From contig NC_080579.1 of assembly GCF_029962835.1 (NCBI RefSeq), forward strand, positions 79,997,959 through 80,061,958: a stretch of DNA of 64,000 bases, in the 5' to 3' direction. Source of the DNA: Magnolia sinica. Its lineage: Eukaryota > Streptophyta > Magnoliopsida > Magnoliales > Magnoliaceae. This document shows positions 47,652 to 59,548 of this stretch, one piece after another. The notes beneath the pieces were generated by a model. The model was not told where the DNA came from. It worked only from the letters and a program-made list of their open reading frames with translations, and did not search any database. Position 1 is the first letter of the stretch. Each line of letters starts with the position of its first letter. A program made the position numbers and the translations under genes.

Positions 47652-48245
47652 CTTTATGTCCCAGGATGTGTCAACATAACTCCAGCGGGCATTGTGAGAG
47701 TTGTGGGGATGTTGGGCAACCTTAAGTGTCTAAGAATCTACGGCCTCCTCAATATAACAAAAGAACATCTCAACAGCATCAGCGCTCTTCTCCATGTGAA
47801 CTCGATCCGCCCGCCCATGTTTTATAACACCCTCCTCTCTTCACAACACATTGTTGATGACCATCCGATTGACGTGGACATCTGCCCCAAATGCAAGGAT
47901 GTGAGACTCATTTTTGACTGCCCGAGAGAGCACTGCCGAGAAATGAAGGGCAGGTTCCTCCCATGCAGAGGTTGCTTCTTTTGCATTGCAAGGTGTGAGG
48001 AGTGTGGCGGATGCATTGACTTTGAGGATCTGGGAGAAGGGACGGTCTGCATGCATCTCTTGTGTTCAGAGTGCTGGCTCCGTCTTCCAAAATGCATGCT
48101 GTGTAATAAGCCGAGTTGTAACCGGCATTGCTATCCTCACATGGTTCACAGCGGGCCAGACGGGTTTACATGTGATCGGTGCATTTCCAAACTGCAAATT
48201 TCTCAGAATTTTGAGGAGGGTATGTTTGGTAACAGTATAGGATGA
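47652..48245 (+). CDS. F-box protein, SKIP28/SKIP14-like, exon 2 with Cys-rich domain
   Basis: This exon encodes residues 126-322 after the acceptor TTGCAG. The LRR-like part (LYVPGCVNITPAGIVRVVGM, then LKCLRIYGLLNITKEHL) runs to about residue 170. A Cys-rich region follows from 203 to 302 with about 19 Cys in CxxC-type pairs: CPKC, CRGCFFC, CEECGGC, CSEC, CMLC, CDRC, plus His near 284. It probably binds several zinc ions. This layout is that of the SKIP14/SKIP28 F-box proteins, predicted substrate receptors of SCF ubiquitin ligases. The stop is TGA 48243-48245. An alternative donor (GAGG|GTATGT, 48220) joined to an acceptor at 48334 would replace the last eight residues. Frame and length are normal. 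Confidence 0.87.
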   Translation, partial: LYVPGCVNITPAGIVRVVGMLGNLKCLRIYGLLNITKEHLNSISALLHVNSIRPPMFYNTLLSSQHIVDDHPIDVDICPKCKDVRLIFDCPREHCREMKGRFLPCRGCFFCIARCEECGGCIDFEDLGEGTVCMHLLCSECWLRLPKCMLCNKPSCNRHCYPHMVHSGPDGFTCDRCISKLQISQNFEEGMFGNSIG

Positions 48246-48545
48246 GGTAAGGAATTTGGGTTAGTGATGGTAGTGACGAGATTCTCTCTAGCAGTATTTT
48301 TTTTTAATGATATTTTGTTGAACTTCATTTGTAGATTCCGATATTTTCTTGGGTTTGGCGGTATGAAATATGGTGTGAAGTCATCACAGGATTCTGTATC
48401 ATTAGGGCCCTATGGTTTGGTGATCAAGACCGTCGATCCGAAGAGCCCACTTTACCGGTCGATGCGCAGAAAACCTCCCAGATTGCAAGATCTTAATCCT
48501 TTGATCAGTAGCCTGCAAATGGATGATTAAAGAAAAAAATAAAAT
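48246..48545 (+). other. Probable 3' UTR with small intron or alternative last exon
   Basis: A strong donor GAG|GTAAGG follows the stop (48247), and TTTGTAG at 48334 is a good acceptor, suggesting an 88-bp 3'-UTR intron. AATAAA occurs at 48538. An open stretch at 48264-48530 ends KPPRLQDLNPLISSLQMDD. It does not join exon 2 in frame by any donor I can see, so I do not call it coding. Confidence 0.45.
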
Positions 48546-49744
48546 AAAATCTGCATCAACAACAACAACAAAAAAAGGCACAAAGATCAAGAGTCAGTAT
48601 TTTCCACTTTGGGATGTTTCCTGCCCATCCTCATCTTAGTGGGGCCCATGTGATCAACAGTCTTAAGCCATGTCTCCAACCCATTTCTGTTGGGACCATT
48701 GATCTGCAAAAGGTTCTACAGTGCTGTTTTCATTTTGTAAGAATGGGAACATGGTTTAATGGTCAAAACAGTTGATTTTACTGCCCTTACGTGGATAGGC
48801 TGTCAAAAATCTCTGGTAGAAATAGGCCTAGCCCTTCAGTAAGTGGTCAATGACCAGACAATCAAGACCCTTCAGTAGGTGGTCAATGGATAGAGATATA
48901 TCCAGAATGTTGGGTGTTGTATAAGTGTTTCAAGTTGTGCTCGACTATAACTATTTCATAATCTGTCCATATAAAAAGCTGAAATGGTGGGGCAATTTGG
49001 TGATCCACATCTTGTTATCTAATGATCTGTAACTTATTTTTAATAGAACTTGAGACCTCAATGTTGAAACACACTCCCTCTACTATTGAGTAGAGGGCTT
49101 AATGATTCGCAATTCAACCTACAGATTAAGAAAAGAAATTCTCCATCTCAAATGTGCAACTTATAGCATAGATGGAAGCTAGATCAATAATGGTCTTGAT
49201 TAATGGATGAGAACATTAAAAATGGTCTTGATTAATGGATGAGAACATTAAAAATAGAAAACTTTCTTCTTCTTTTTTTTTAATTCCTTTTTGTCTTTCT
49301 CAAACCTGCTTTACTTTTTCTCTACTGTCTAATGCATTTCCAAATCATAATTGTTGCTTCGTAGTAGGGAAGACGATTTTTTCGAAAAATTAAAATAAAA
49401 ATGAATAGCTCCCTTCAAAATCAATTAATGTGGGGCCAACTCACTAGGATTGTTAGAGAAGGAAGTTGATTTGGTTTTGGAAAGGATTTTTGGTGCAGGT
49501 CGGGTTGGTGGTTGAAAGATACTCATAGGCAGGTCAGTTGCACTGATACCATGAAGGATTTGAAGCATACAAAGAACTCCTTTTGTAATTTTCCACCACC
49601 TAAGCTATTCGTCTTTCTATAAGTAACTGTAAGGTTAGACAGAGAGTATACAGTTGAAGTATATATGATAAGATTTACAGAAAACAATTAAATTAAAAAA
49701 TATCTGAAAAGATGGGAATAATTCTTCTGCGTAATATAATTCTT
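48546..49744. other. Intergenic, no gene seen
   Basis: It contains a 32-bp perfect direct repeat (TGGTCTTGATTAATGGATGA... starting at 49191 and 49223). No coding or RNA-gene signal. Confidence 0.6.
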
Positions 49745-49866
49745 CTTCGAATTCATCTGTAGATAAACTAACAGAGCAATCATATCAACAGTTGTGATCA
49801 CTTCACTTCGAATTCATCTGTAGATAAACTAACAGAGCAATCATATCAACAGTTGTGATCACTTCA
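49745..49866 (+). repeat. Perfect 61-bp tandem duplication
   Basis: Two identical units begin CTTCGAATTCATCTGTAG at 49745 and 49806. Confidence 0.97.
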
Positions 49867-49900
49867 CTAGAGACCCAACTTGAAGAAACACCGCATCAAC

Positions 49901-51725
49901 TGTCAGGCCCCAAAATTCGGATACTCGAATAGGGTGTCCAGGACCCGAATTCTAGACTCGTGACCTATATAAAAATAAATAAATAAAAATACAACTAAAG
50001 TATGACAATTTCATATGCATTCCATTTTTTTTTCTTTTTTTTTTTTCACACCATAGCCCAACACTTTAAAATCCAAACACAAATTAAAATATTTAATTAC
50101 ATAATATGTTATTACATCGATGCATAATTATTTAACTTAACTTAAAGTAAGAAAATCAAGTCCAAACATTACTACACTCAGAGTTCTAAAATAAAATAAA
50201 ATTTATTCTATGTAGAATGACATGTCACGTGCATCTAACCACATTCCATGCTCCACTACTAATAGTAGTACTCTGCATCTCCAAAATATTCATAACCTGA
50301 AACGGTTAAAACATAATGAGTTGACAACTCAATAGGATCACATCAATCCCGAGTTGAAAATCTCACAAATATTACTAAATTTAATCCCGACATATTAATC
50401 AAAATAAGACGAACATTGGATGTAAAATCATAGTAAATAATTTAACATTCATGAATATATAATGAAGAAATTGTTTAACATAGCTTTTCTAAAGATGCTA
50501 AGATTTGGAGTAGGTAAAACACTCATGTGTGCTGATCCTTTTAAGGAATGACCCACGGCAGAGCACCGGTGTTGATCCTTTCAGGGTATGACCCTCGGTA
50601 GAGCACCGGTATAACCTTTTAAGGACAAAAGCCCAGGGCAGTGCACCCGTATGTACTGATCCTTCTAGGGAATCACCCAGGGCAGAGCACCCGTGCCGAT
50701 CCTTTTGGGAATGACCCTGGGCAGAGCACCCGTGTCGTGCTGATCATTTCGGGAATGACCCTGGGCAGAGCACCCGTAAGAATCATTGCATAAAATAAAT
50801 AATTGTTCACATAAGATGCATCTAACTTACAAAGAAACATTGTAACAAATAATATCAGAGCACCCGTAAGAATTATTGCATTAAAAAAAAATTGATCACA
50901 TAAATATTCATCATCCCACTAGATAATATCAAATGCAAAAAAAAAAATAATAATAAAAATAAAAATAATAATAATAATAATAATAATTGCATTGGTTCAG
51001 TAGTCACATAAAGAATATTCTTCAATAGGGAATTCCTTATGAATATTTCAATGTCTAGATTATATAAGGCAATTTCTTATGAATTTTTCAAATAGGGAAT
51101 GATCACCTACCTGCTATGGAAAAATTGCGTGATGGGAGGAAAATAATCTGAAGCGATGCTGATTTCTACGTGTACTAGCTTGGATTGATCAACTCTGAAC
51201 TTGATGTTGAACTCTCACGGATACTCTCCCTTTTCCTGATCTCTCTTTTTCTTCTCACAATCTTTCTTTTATAATTTTCTCTCTCGTTTCCTCTAGATAG
51301 CATGAGAAAATGAGATATAAAAATAATGTCAGGTGAGTTAGTGGGTTGGGAGTTTAATGAACGGTTTAGATTGTTTAATGAACAATTTAGATTGAGGACT
51401 GGGTCCCACCATGATGATAGCAATCATGGTGAATGGGTTCCCATCCGCAACCATACCACAAAGTAGTGGGAAGAGAGAGAGTCGTGGAGGAAAGGGAGTT
51501 GCTTTGTGGGTGACATGCGTCAGCACGGCACTTGCTTTGCTTTTGTTGTTTTTTTTTTTTTAAAGAGTGGGCCCCATAGCTATGATGTGATAAATCCACA
51601 CCGTTCATCAGTTTTGCCCGACAGGGTTAGGGCATGAGCCAAAAAATGAGGGCCATCCAAAGCTTATATGGGCCACATCATATGTAACGGTGGAACCCAC
51701 CATTTAAAAGAAACAGAGTATTACA
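49901..51725 (-). mobile_element. Solo LTR, 1.8 kb
   Basis: The plus strand begins TGTCAGGCCCC and ends GTATTACA, with a perfect TCAAC duplication at 49896-49900 and 51726-51730. On the minus strand it starts TGTAATACTCTG and ends GGGGCCTGACA, the same terminal style as the two giant solo LTRs. There is no gag-pol and no second LTR. 51565-51715 contains a piece of the dispersed fold-back MITE core near the LTR's 5' end. Confidence 0.87.
50533..50780. repeat. Six ~40-bp tandem units in the 1.8-kb solo LTR
   Basis: Degenerate units of TGATCCTTTTAGGGAATGAC followed by CC(T/A)GGGCAGAGCACCCGT. The final piece recurs once more at about 50857. Confidence 0.9.
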
Positions 51726-51730
51726 TCAAC

Positions 51731-53923
51731 GGTCAGGATCACTTAACCATGGGCCCAACTTGGTGTAGTAGCATGTATATTTGAAGGGTTTTAAACAGAT
51801 AAAATAAGCTGCACTTAGCTCCCAGCAGGGCTAGTGCATTAGTGTTGTGCAAGGTTAAAGGCGCTTGCAGACGTGGATGGCCTTACACATGCCAACGTGG
51901 CCTAGATCTGGGGCGGTTCATCGAGTGGGCCCCACGGTGGACGTATCCTAGCTCAAAAAATGGGCCGGTTACTTCAGGTTGACCACATGATGTATCTGGA
52001 AAAATGGTCTGAATCAACGGTCCAAATTTAAAATGCAGATGCATGTTCCCCTAATGAGTGAACTACCTTAATTTTTGGGTTTGGATAGACGGATCTTATC
52101 CAATGAGAAGGGACCTCACACGTGTGTGACACATTGGACGTGTGGGATGCTTGTGCTTTGCACTTGCGGATGCGTGTTTGCTAGCAACATTCCTCTAGGA
52201 GCTGACCTATGCAGTTACTAGTGAGGTCCCCATCTACGGCTGCCAGTGGGCCTAACGTGGGCCACCTTAAGGCCCATCAGAATCAAAATCAACCCAGTCC
52301 AGACTGTCCATGGTCCAGTGACAGCCTTAGACATGGCCTTGGGGCCCGAGCTACGCAGTTAGATCAGTGATATCAGGTTCTGCTTCTCATTAAGACAATA
52401 ATCCTAGCCATCAAATGTATAATTGATACGAATTATGGAAAAGTCAATGGTCCAAATTGAGCAATACCCAATGGCCCAAATTGATAAATATCCATTGCTC
52501 ATAGGTTCGACCATCCATTCAATTGATTCTTGGTAGATGCCATGTTTATATTGGTTTCCACTATTTAGAGGTGATAGCAAGCATTTCAAAATGTAAATTC
52601 TCCAAAGTCCATTTTGAATGGTGCTACAATTCCCGCCCACCATGGGCCCACCAAACCTCTGCACCCACTGGTCCTACAAACCATTCTCTAAAAAAGGGAT
52701 GACTTTTATAATTAAAAACTGGGAAGTTATTTAATACTCTAGCTATATATGACGTTTGATACGCAGGCACTCAGAAATATATACGTGCCGTGCATTATCA
52801 ATTTAAATTAAACCAACTAAATTGCGAAGCTCAATGTCACTAAATTATGGTCACAAAATCAAATTGGTTGAATAATCTTTGATTCATGGACACTTATTTA
52901 TCTAAATACGACCGCATGAGATGATTTTCATTTTTAAGCGTCCAATAAATGCTCGCCCATTTGATCATCACATGATCAAATAATAATTTTTGGTTCAAGA
53001 TGCATCTAAATTAGGACTCATAATGTGGACAGTTTAATTTGAGATTTAAATTATTTTATGCCACACAAGTAATTTATAAGATAGTTCTAACTGCTTGTAT
53101 ATCATCCATCAAATTGCCAGTCTCAGAACTTTTCTCTATTTGTTTGGACAAATGTTGGGCCCACATGATGGAGTCCCATCCACATGGGCCACACCTTAAA
53201 TCCGTAATCATATGTGGGTCCACAAGATAGTAAGTCTAGGCTAATAAAGTCAATAGCCCTATTGGCTGATATAGAAGCTGAATTATCTGATTAAAATGAT
53301 TCTAAAGATGAATGGTGGAATTGAACATATATCAAAGACAAATTATGTAATTAGTTCAAAATTTAAGATCAAGCGCCAGACTGGATCAACATTAAAGGTG
53401 AATCATTCAATAGTGAAGTTGGAGATGAATGGTTAGATTGAGCTAATAAAATGAAAATCAATGGTCTAATTGGACTGATGTCAAAGACAAATGATCTTAT
53501 TTAAGTGATAGTAAAAATGAAATGTCCAATTGTACCGGTATTATAGATAAAAGTCTAATTATTTTAATAATGAATATCAACAAACTAATTTGACTAATAT
53601 TGACTATGAATGATTTGATTATTTTGAATTTAGAGCACACCATTTATAATTTTGTTGATTATGAAACAAGATTGTTATACAAACAACCAAGCAGCATCAT
53701 ACAAAACTGCCATACAACACAAAATGAATATCAAGAAAATAAGGCCCCCCCACAGAAAGATAGGCACACAACGGACCCTGACTTATTTTTTGTCCACTAC
53801 TCTAGAATGATATGGAAAAATAGATGGACGGTGTGGATAAAATTCATACACAGGGTAGCCCCTCAGTGGCCCTAGGAGCTACCACCTGTTAGGCGGGGTA
53901 GTACCTATTCCGCAAGACGAAAC
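51731..53923. other. Intergenic, MITE fragments only
   Basis: Scattered pieces of the GGGCCCAC / CACACGTGTG type occur (about 51900-52340, 53150-53225, 53810-53850), otherwise AT-rich. No gene is supported; the short open stretch 53600-53875 crosses a MITE fragment. Confidence 0.55.
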
Positions 53924-54542
53924 GGAAGCGGATTGGCCGGTGTAGCTAACATCAGCTATATAGCTACTATATTGACCTCAGCAAGTTCTGTTGGTCTGAT
54001 AACGAGGTATGTGATATATCCAAACTGTCCATTCATTTGCTGAGCTCGTCTTAAGGCTTGATATGAAAAATAAGACAGATATAACTATCAAGTGGACCAT
54101 ACTGCAAAAGGCAGTAGGGGATTGAACATCTACCATTGAAACCCTTTTTGGGGTCACAAAAGTTTTGGATCAATATGAAATTTGTTTTTCCTCTTCATTT
54201 AGGTCTTTGTGACCTTATGAACAGATTGGATGGAAAATAAACGTCGTGGTGGGCCCTGCGAATTGTTTAACGGTGAAAATCATTATCTCTGCTACTATTT
54301 GTGGTGTGGTCCAAATGATCTTTGGATATGATTCAGTTTTTGAATAATGCTCTAAAATGATCTCTAAAAATAGATGAACGGTGTAGATATGATAAATACA
54401 TCACTGTGGGGCCGTGTAACATGATCTCCTTTGAACCATTCATACAAGTCGGAGCTCGAGGAGCGTCAGTGCTCTTCTTCGCACGACACGTAGCTACAGA
54501 AGCTATATAGCTAGTGTCTGGTACACCAGCTAATCTGCTTCC
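53924..54542. mobile_element. Fold-back element with GGAAGCGGATTGG ends
   Basis: The terminal inverted repeats GGAAGCGGATTGGCCGGTGTA (53924-53944) and the complement of 54522-54542 match at 18 of 21. Next inside are palindromic AGCTATATAGCT boxes on both sides. The middle (about 54000-54416) is a copy of the MITE core. No coding capacity. Confidence 0.75.
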
Positions 54543-54662
54543 CAACGAAACAAGCATTAGAAACCAACGGACATTAGGACTGGGGTTCAGGGTCGCAGCC
54601 CCTCTCTCATTCGTCTCTCTTCCTCTCTCTCTCACGAATTCTCTCTTGTGCGCGCCACAGAC

Positions 54663-54663
<1 letters not shown>

Positions 54664-54739
<76 letters not shown>
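54664..54739 (+). repeat. (CT)n microsatellite
   Basis: About 75 bp of uninterrupted CT/TC dinucleotides within a wider CT-rich stretch (54600-54760). Open frames here are repeat artefacts. Confidence 0.98.
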
Positions 54740-54744
<5 letters not shown>

Positions 54745-55699
54745 TCATCTCTCTCTTGGTCCGGCAATGGTAATGGGGAGACATCGTAAGTGACAGTGGG
54801 AGCGAGGAAGAGAGACAAAGGGGTCTCTCGCGGGCGTGAGAGAGGAAGAGAGAGACCGCGAGAGAGGGGAAGAGTGACAAATGTGAGGAGCCGAGAGCCC
54901 CAAACTCCAACCCTAACGTCAGTTAGCAAAACTAACGATTGATGCACTCTCGCACGTGTCTTTCACTTGCACGGCACCCGACAAATTTTTGCACGATACA
55001 TCGAGGTCGCACCCTGTGAGACTCGTATCCTAGCCTATATTGTTCCGTAGGTTTCCGCGATCCTTCTCGACGAATTTCGGCAACATGCAACCTATGATCG
55101 ATATTTGCGTGCGATCCTAAGTCATATTCTGTAGATTTGAGTCGGCTTAATCCGAGACTTATACCATTGGGACCGCACCGTCGCCGCGGTTCCAACACCG
55201 TGTCTTGCATACCGATCCGATACCCTGGTTAGGAGATGTGGGCCCGCGTTTATTTCAAAGAAAACGCTGCACGTTTGCAATCCCAAGAGAATCTTTACAA
55301 CATGTCTCATCAATCAATCACTTAATCAATCAATCAATCACCTCATGTCAAGTACAAGAGCAACCCATGCTTTCTTTCTCCACAAGTCAAGCAATCTACC
55401 CCAAAAGTCAACAAATCACTCACCTCACATCCATTACCCATCACTCTCTCTCCTTACAACCCTCTCTCTCTCTCTCATTTCTCGAACACAAAAAAATCTC
55501 AAGCAAAAGTGGTGGACGTCCAACCATCCCAAGAGAGAAAAGTGCATATGTGTGACCCACTTCTCACCCCAAAATTCTTCATCCTAGCCATTCATCTCTC
55601 ATCATCTTCCATCAAAGTGAAGCACGAGGAGATCGGCGTTCCATCGGACCAAGAAGATCGAACGGTGGGTGTTTCATAGGGATAAATTTCATGTTTTTA

Positions 55700-57600
55700 T
55701 GATGGGCCAAGTGGGGCCTACCGATTGATGGTATGGATCTCACTTTGTACCCTAGATGTGGCCGATGACCCACCTTGATTATCATGATCATTCCATGATG
55801 GGGCCATCATGATGTTTACTTTTCTAGATTTAAAAAGGTCATCTAGACTTTCCATTTTGGTGGAGAAGTAATCTCCACCGTTGATTTTTGATTTGGTGGG
55901 CTCACATGTAATGGGACCCACTTGATTTATGTTGTGATGTATGAAAGGGAGGGCCCATAGTGCCGGGGTCCTCCATCTCACATGTCCCTTTCTCTTTCTC
56001 TCTCTCTCTCTTTATCTTTTTATGTGATGATGTAGAGGTGTGGCCCACTCGGATGGACCCCACCTTGATGTGTGTCTTATCTACACCATCCAGCCATTTG
56101 GTGGCCCATCTGTAGCACGTCTGTAGGTACGGCCCACTTTAGAAATGTGTTGTATTCAAACCGTCCAGTGTCCAGGGATGCTGGACGTGGTCTGTGAAGT
56201 GTGAACAGACGCTAGATGTGTTGAATAAAATAAATAAATATCAGTTTGATTTAAGCCTTGGGGTGGGCCACTTATGTAGGCTCCACCTTGATGTATGAAC
56301 CCAATCCACGCCGTCCATTCCATTCCCTAGCTCATTTTAGACGTAGAGCTGAAAAATGGACCCAACCGATTTTCTGGCGGGCCATAGCATAGAAAATATT
56401 GATTTTTACCGTTAAAATCGACTAGGACCCACCTTGCGCCAAAACATACTGCATATTGGGCTTGTTTGGTCTGTCTTGAGCCATGGAATGCAACGGTTGT
56501 AGTGGATTCTTTCAATGCGGGCCTCACCTGTGAAAAACCATGAAATTTAAGATTTTTCAAAAAAAAATACAAGCCACAGCAGCAGGCGTTGCTGCTCGTG
56601 CGCTGTGAGCGGACGGGCAGGGACCACGGTCCCATCCGTGGGCCCCACCATGATGTGTGTTGATCATCAACACTGTGCATTTGTTGGGTCCCCTCTAACC
56701 AGTGGACCACCCCAAAAATCAACCATATACGATGCTCAGGTGGCCCACGTCACAGGAAACAATGTGATATTGAACGTCTGCCTTTGAAACCCATTTAGGT
56801 TTTTCTCAGAGGTTTTAGATTATTATGAAATTTGTTTTTCCCCTTAATTCAGGTCTTTGTGACCCTATGAACGGATTGGATGGAGAATAAACATTATGGT
56901 GGGCCCCACGTGGGACCCACCTCTATGAAGTGGATTGGTTGGATTACTGTACAACAGCTATATAGCTGCTGTATTTACGCCAACAAGTTCAGTGGGTCAT
57001 CAAACCGTCTAGATCATGGGTCCCACGTGGGACTCCATGATGTATGCATTCCATCTATGTTGTCCGTCCATGTACACGGACGTGGGGCCCACCTTGATGG
57101 ATGTCTTGCATCCACATGTGTGGGGCCCCACCTTGATTTATGTGTTTAGTCGTCCATCCAGACGATTCGTGTGGTGAACCCACCTTTGATGTGTTTTGAC
57201 CCAAGTCGTCCACCCGTTGGCGGGCTCTTCTTTAAGCTTAAGACAAAATGAAGCAGAATCAATTCTCCGGTGGGCCACATGCGTGGACCTCACCCTAATG
57301 TAAGTGTTTTATCCACTTCATTCGTGGACTGCACCATGATGTAAGTGTTGTATCCTCACCGTCCAGTGCAAGGACGATGGGACTCCACTATGATGTATGC
57401 GTTTCTCCACCCCGACCATTCATTGGACGTGGCCCCACCATGGCAGCATGTGGGGCCTACCTTGATTTAATGTATTGCATCCACACCATCCAATCCATGG
57501 ACGGTGGATGGGGATTGACTAGAGTACCTCACACCTGCTGGATAGCTGAGGTTTTGACGCCAGCCAGTTCTGTGGGGCCCACTTGATTTATGTGGTGTAC
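55700..57600. repeat. ATCCACACCGTCCA / GGTGGGCCCCAC motif field in solo LTR copy 2
   Basis: An irregular series of GGCCCCACCTTGATGTATG and ATCCACACCGTCCA-type motifs, with partial MITE-core copies at about 56285-56560 and 56640-56910. It mirrors 3536-5400 in the other giant LTR. Confidence 0.7.
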
Positions 57601-59015
57601 TCCATGCCGCTCACCTGTTTTTCATCCATGACCGTCCATTTATGCAGCCCGCTATGATGAATGTATTGTATATCTATGCCGTCCATTGATGCGACCCATT
57701 TGATATATACATGAGGCCCATGTGATTAGGCCCACCTTAATATATTTATATATAAGGCTCACTATTGAGGCCCATCTGGATGTATTTGTGGCCCATCCGT
57801 TGAGGTCCATCTTGATATACATGAGGCCCACATTATGCGGCCCATTTGATGTATCTTTGGCCCATGAGCGGGGCCCACCTGGTGCGTGTTTATGGCCCAT
57901 TGATACGGCCCATTTGATGTATTTGAGGCCTAAATATGTAGCCCATTTGATGCATATGGGACCCATGTGCAAGGCCCGCCTGTTGTGTATGACGCCCATT
58001 ATCATGTACGATAGGCCCATTTGGCGAGGCCCATTTGGTAAAGCCCAATGTAGTGTGATGGGGCCCATTTGATGAGGCCCGAGGTAATGTATTTGGGGCC
58101 CATGGGTTGAGGCCCATTGTGATGCATTTGGAGCTCATGGGTAGAGGCCTATTGTGATATATTTGAGGCCCATGGGACGTGGCCCATTATGATATATTTT
58201 CGACCCATTTGGTAAGGCCCATTGTGATATATTTCCGACCCATTTGGCAAGGACCATTGTGATGTATTCAAGGCTCATGGTTGAGGCCCAGTGCAATGTA
58301 TATATGACCTGTTAAGTTGTGTATGAATTCCTTACATAGGCCACTCCTTGGGAGCAATGTTGGTTAAATGGCCACATTATTGGGCAATAATGGTTTAATG
58401 TCCACATTGTGACCTTCCCTTAGGCCTTGTTTGGCCAATTCTGATTTGTCAAGGCCAATTGTATAGGCCGATTCTGATTTGTTGAGGCTGATTGTATAGG
58501 CCGATTCTGATTTGTCGAGGCCGATTCCGATTGTCGAGGCCGATTATATAGGTTGATTCCGATTGTCGAGGCCGAGTATCGAGACCGATTCTGATTGTCG
58601 AGGCCGATTGTATAGGCCGATTCCAATTATCAAGGCCGAGTATCAGGGCCGATTCTGATTTATCGAGGCGATTGTATAGGCCGATTCTGATTTGTCGAGG
58701 CCGAGTATCGAAGCCGATTCTGATTTGTCGAGGCCGATTGTATAGGCCGATTCCGATTATCGAGGCCGATTGTATACGCCGATCCGATTGTCGAGGCCGA
58801 GTATCGAGGCCGATTCCGATTTGTCGAGGCTAATTGTATAGGCCGATTCAGATTGTCGAGGCCGAGTATCGAGGCCGATTCCGATTTGTCGAGGCTAATT
58901 GTATAGGCCGATTCAGATTGTCGAGGCCGAGTATCGAGGCCGATTCTGAGTGTCGATTCAGATTGTTGAGGCCGATTTCGATTGTCGAGGCCGATTGTCG
59001 AGACCTATATGATGT
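57600..59015. repeat. GGCCCATTTGATGTAT and GAGGCCGATTGTATA arrays in solo LTR copy 2
   Basis: 57700-58310 has ~35-45-bp units of AGGCCCATTTGATGTATTTG. 58434-59010 has units of GAGGCCGATTGTATAGGCCG followed by ATTCTGATTTGTC. A 65-bp unit is perfectly repeated from 58796 to 58861. Confidence 0.88.
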
Positions 59016-59224
59016 ATATGCGACCTGTGTTTGATGCCCATGTAATTTATATGCGGCCCATACTTGAGGCCCATCGTGATGTGTATTAGGCCCTTGTGTG
59101 AGGTCATGGGTCCACTATATGTTAGACTCTATGTGGGCCACTCCTTGGGGGCAAAGTTGGTTAAATGTCCACATTGTCGAGGCTGATTGTCGATGCCGGT
59201 TATTGATACCGATTATGAGTATGT

Positions 59225-59548
59225 GACAGCAAAGCATCATGATATATGCCCATACGCATCATCTGCATATTTATTATGAGATGTGGTTGACTATTACATA
59301 TGTCATTGGGCATGTTGTTATGAGACTCCCTGATAGGCGGAGATTGTCTCACATGAGTACACGGTATGCGCAGGATTGATGCAAATGACAGCATAACATC
59401 ATGATACATGCCCATACGCATCATATGCATGTTTGTTATGAGATGTGGTTGACCATTGCATATGTCATTGGGCATGTTGTTATGAGACTCCCTGATAGGT
59501 GGAGATTGTCTCACATGAGTACACGGTATACGCAGGATTGATGCATGA
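59225..59548 (+). repeat. 162-bp tandem duplication in solo LTR copy 2
   Basis: Units starting GACAGCA(A/T) at 59225 and 59387 share CATGCCCATACGCATCAT and GAGATTGTCTCACATGAGTA. The other giant LTR has a single copy of this block (about 1810-1975). Confidence 0.88.

Noticed and set aside
48264-48530. 88-aa ORF as the last coding exon of the F-box gene
   Set aside because: No donor in exon 2 gives the phase needed to enter this frame at the acceptor 48334, and a stop already closes exon 2. It is kept only as probable 3' UTR.
50533-50780. Possible CRISPR-like array
   Set aside because: The units are adjacent and degenerate without unique spacers, in a plant LTR; this is a minisatellite.
54514-54910. 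Ser/Leu- and Arg/Glu-rich ORFs around the CT run
   Set aside because: They encode the dinucleotide repeat itself.
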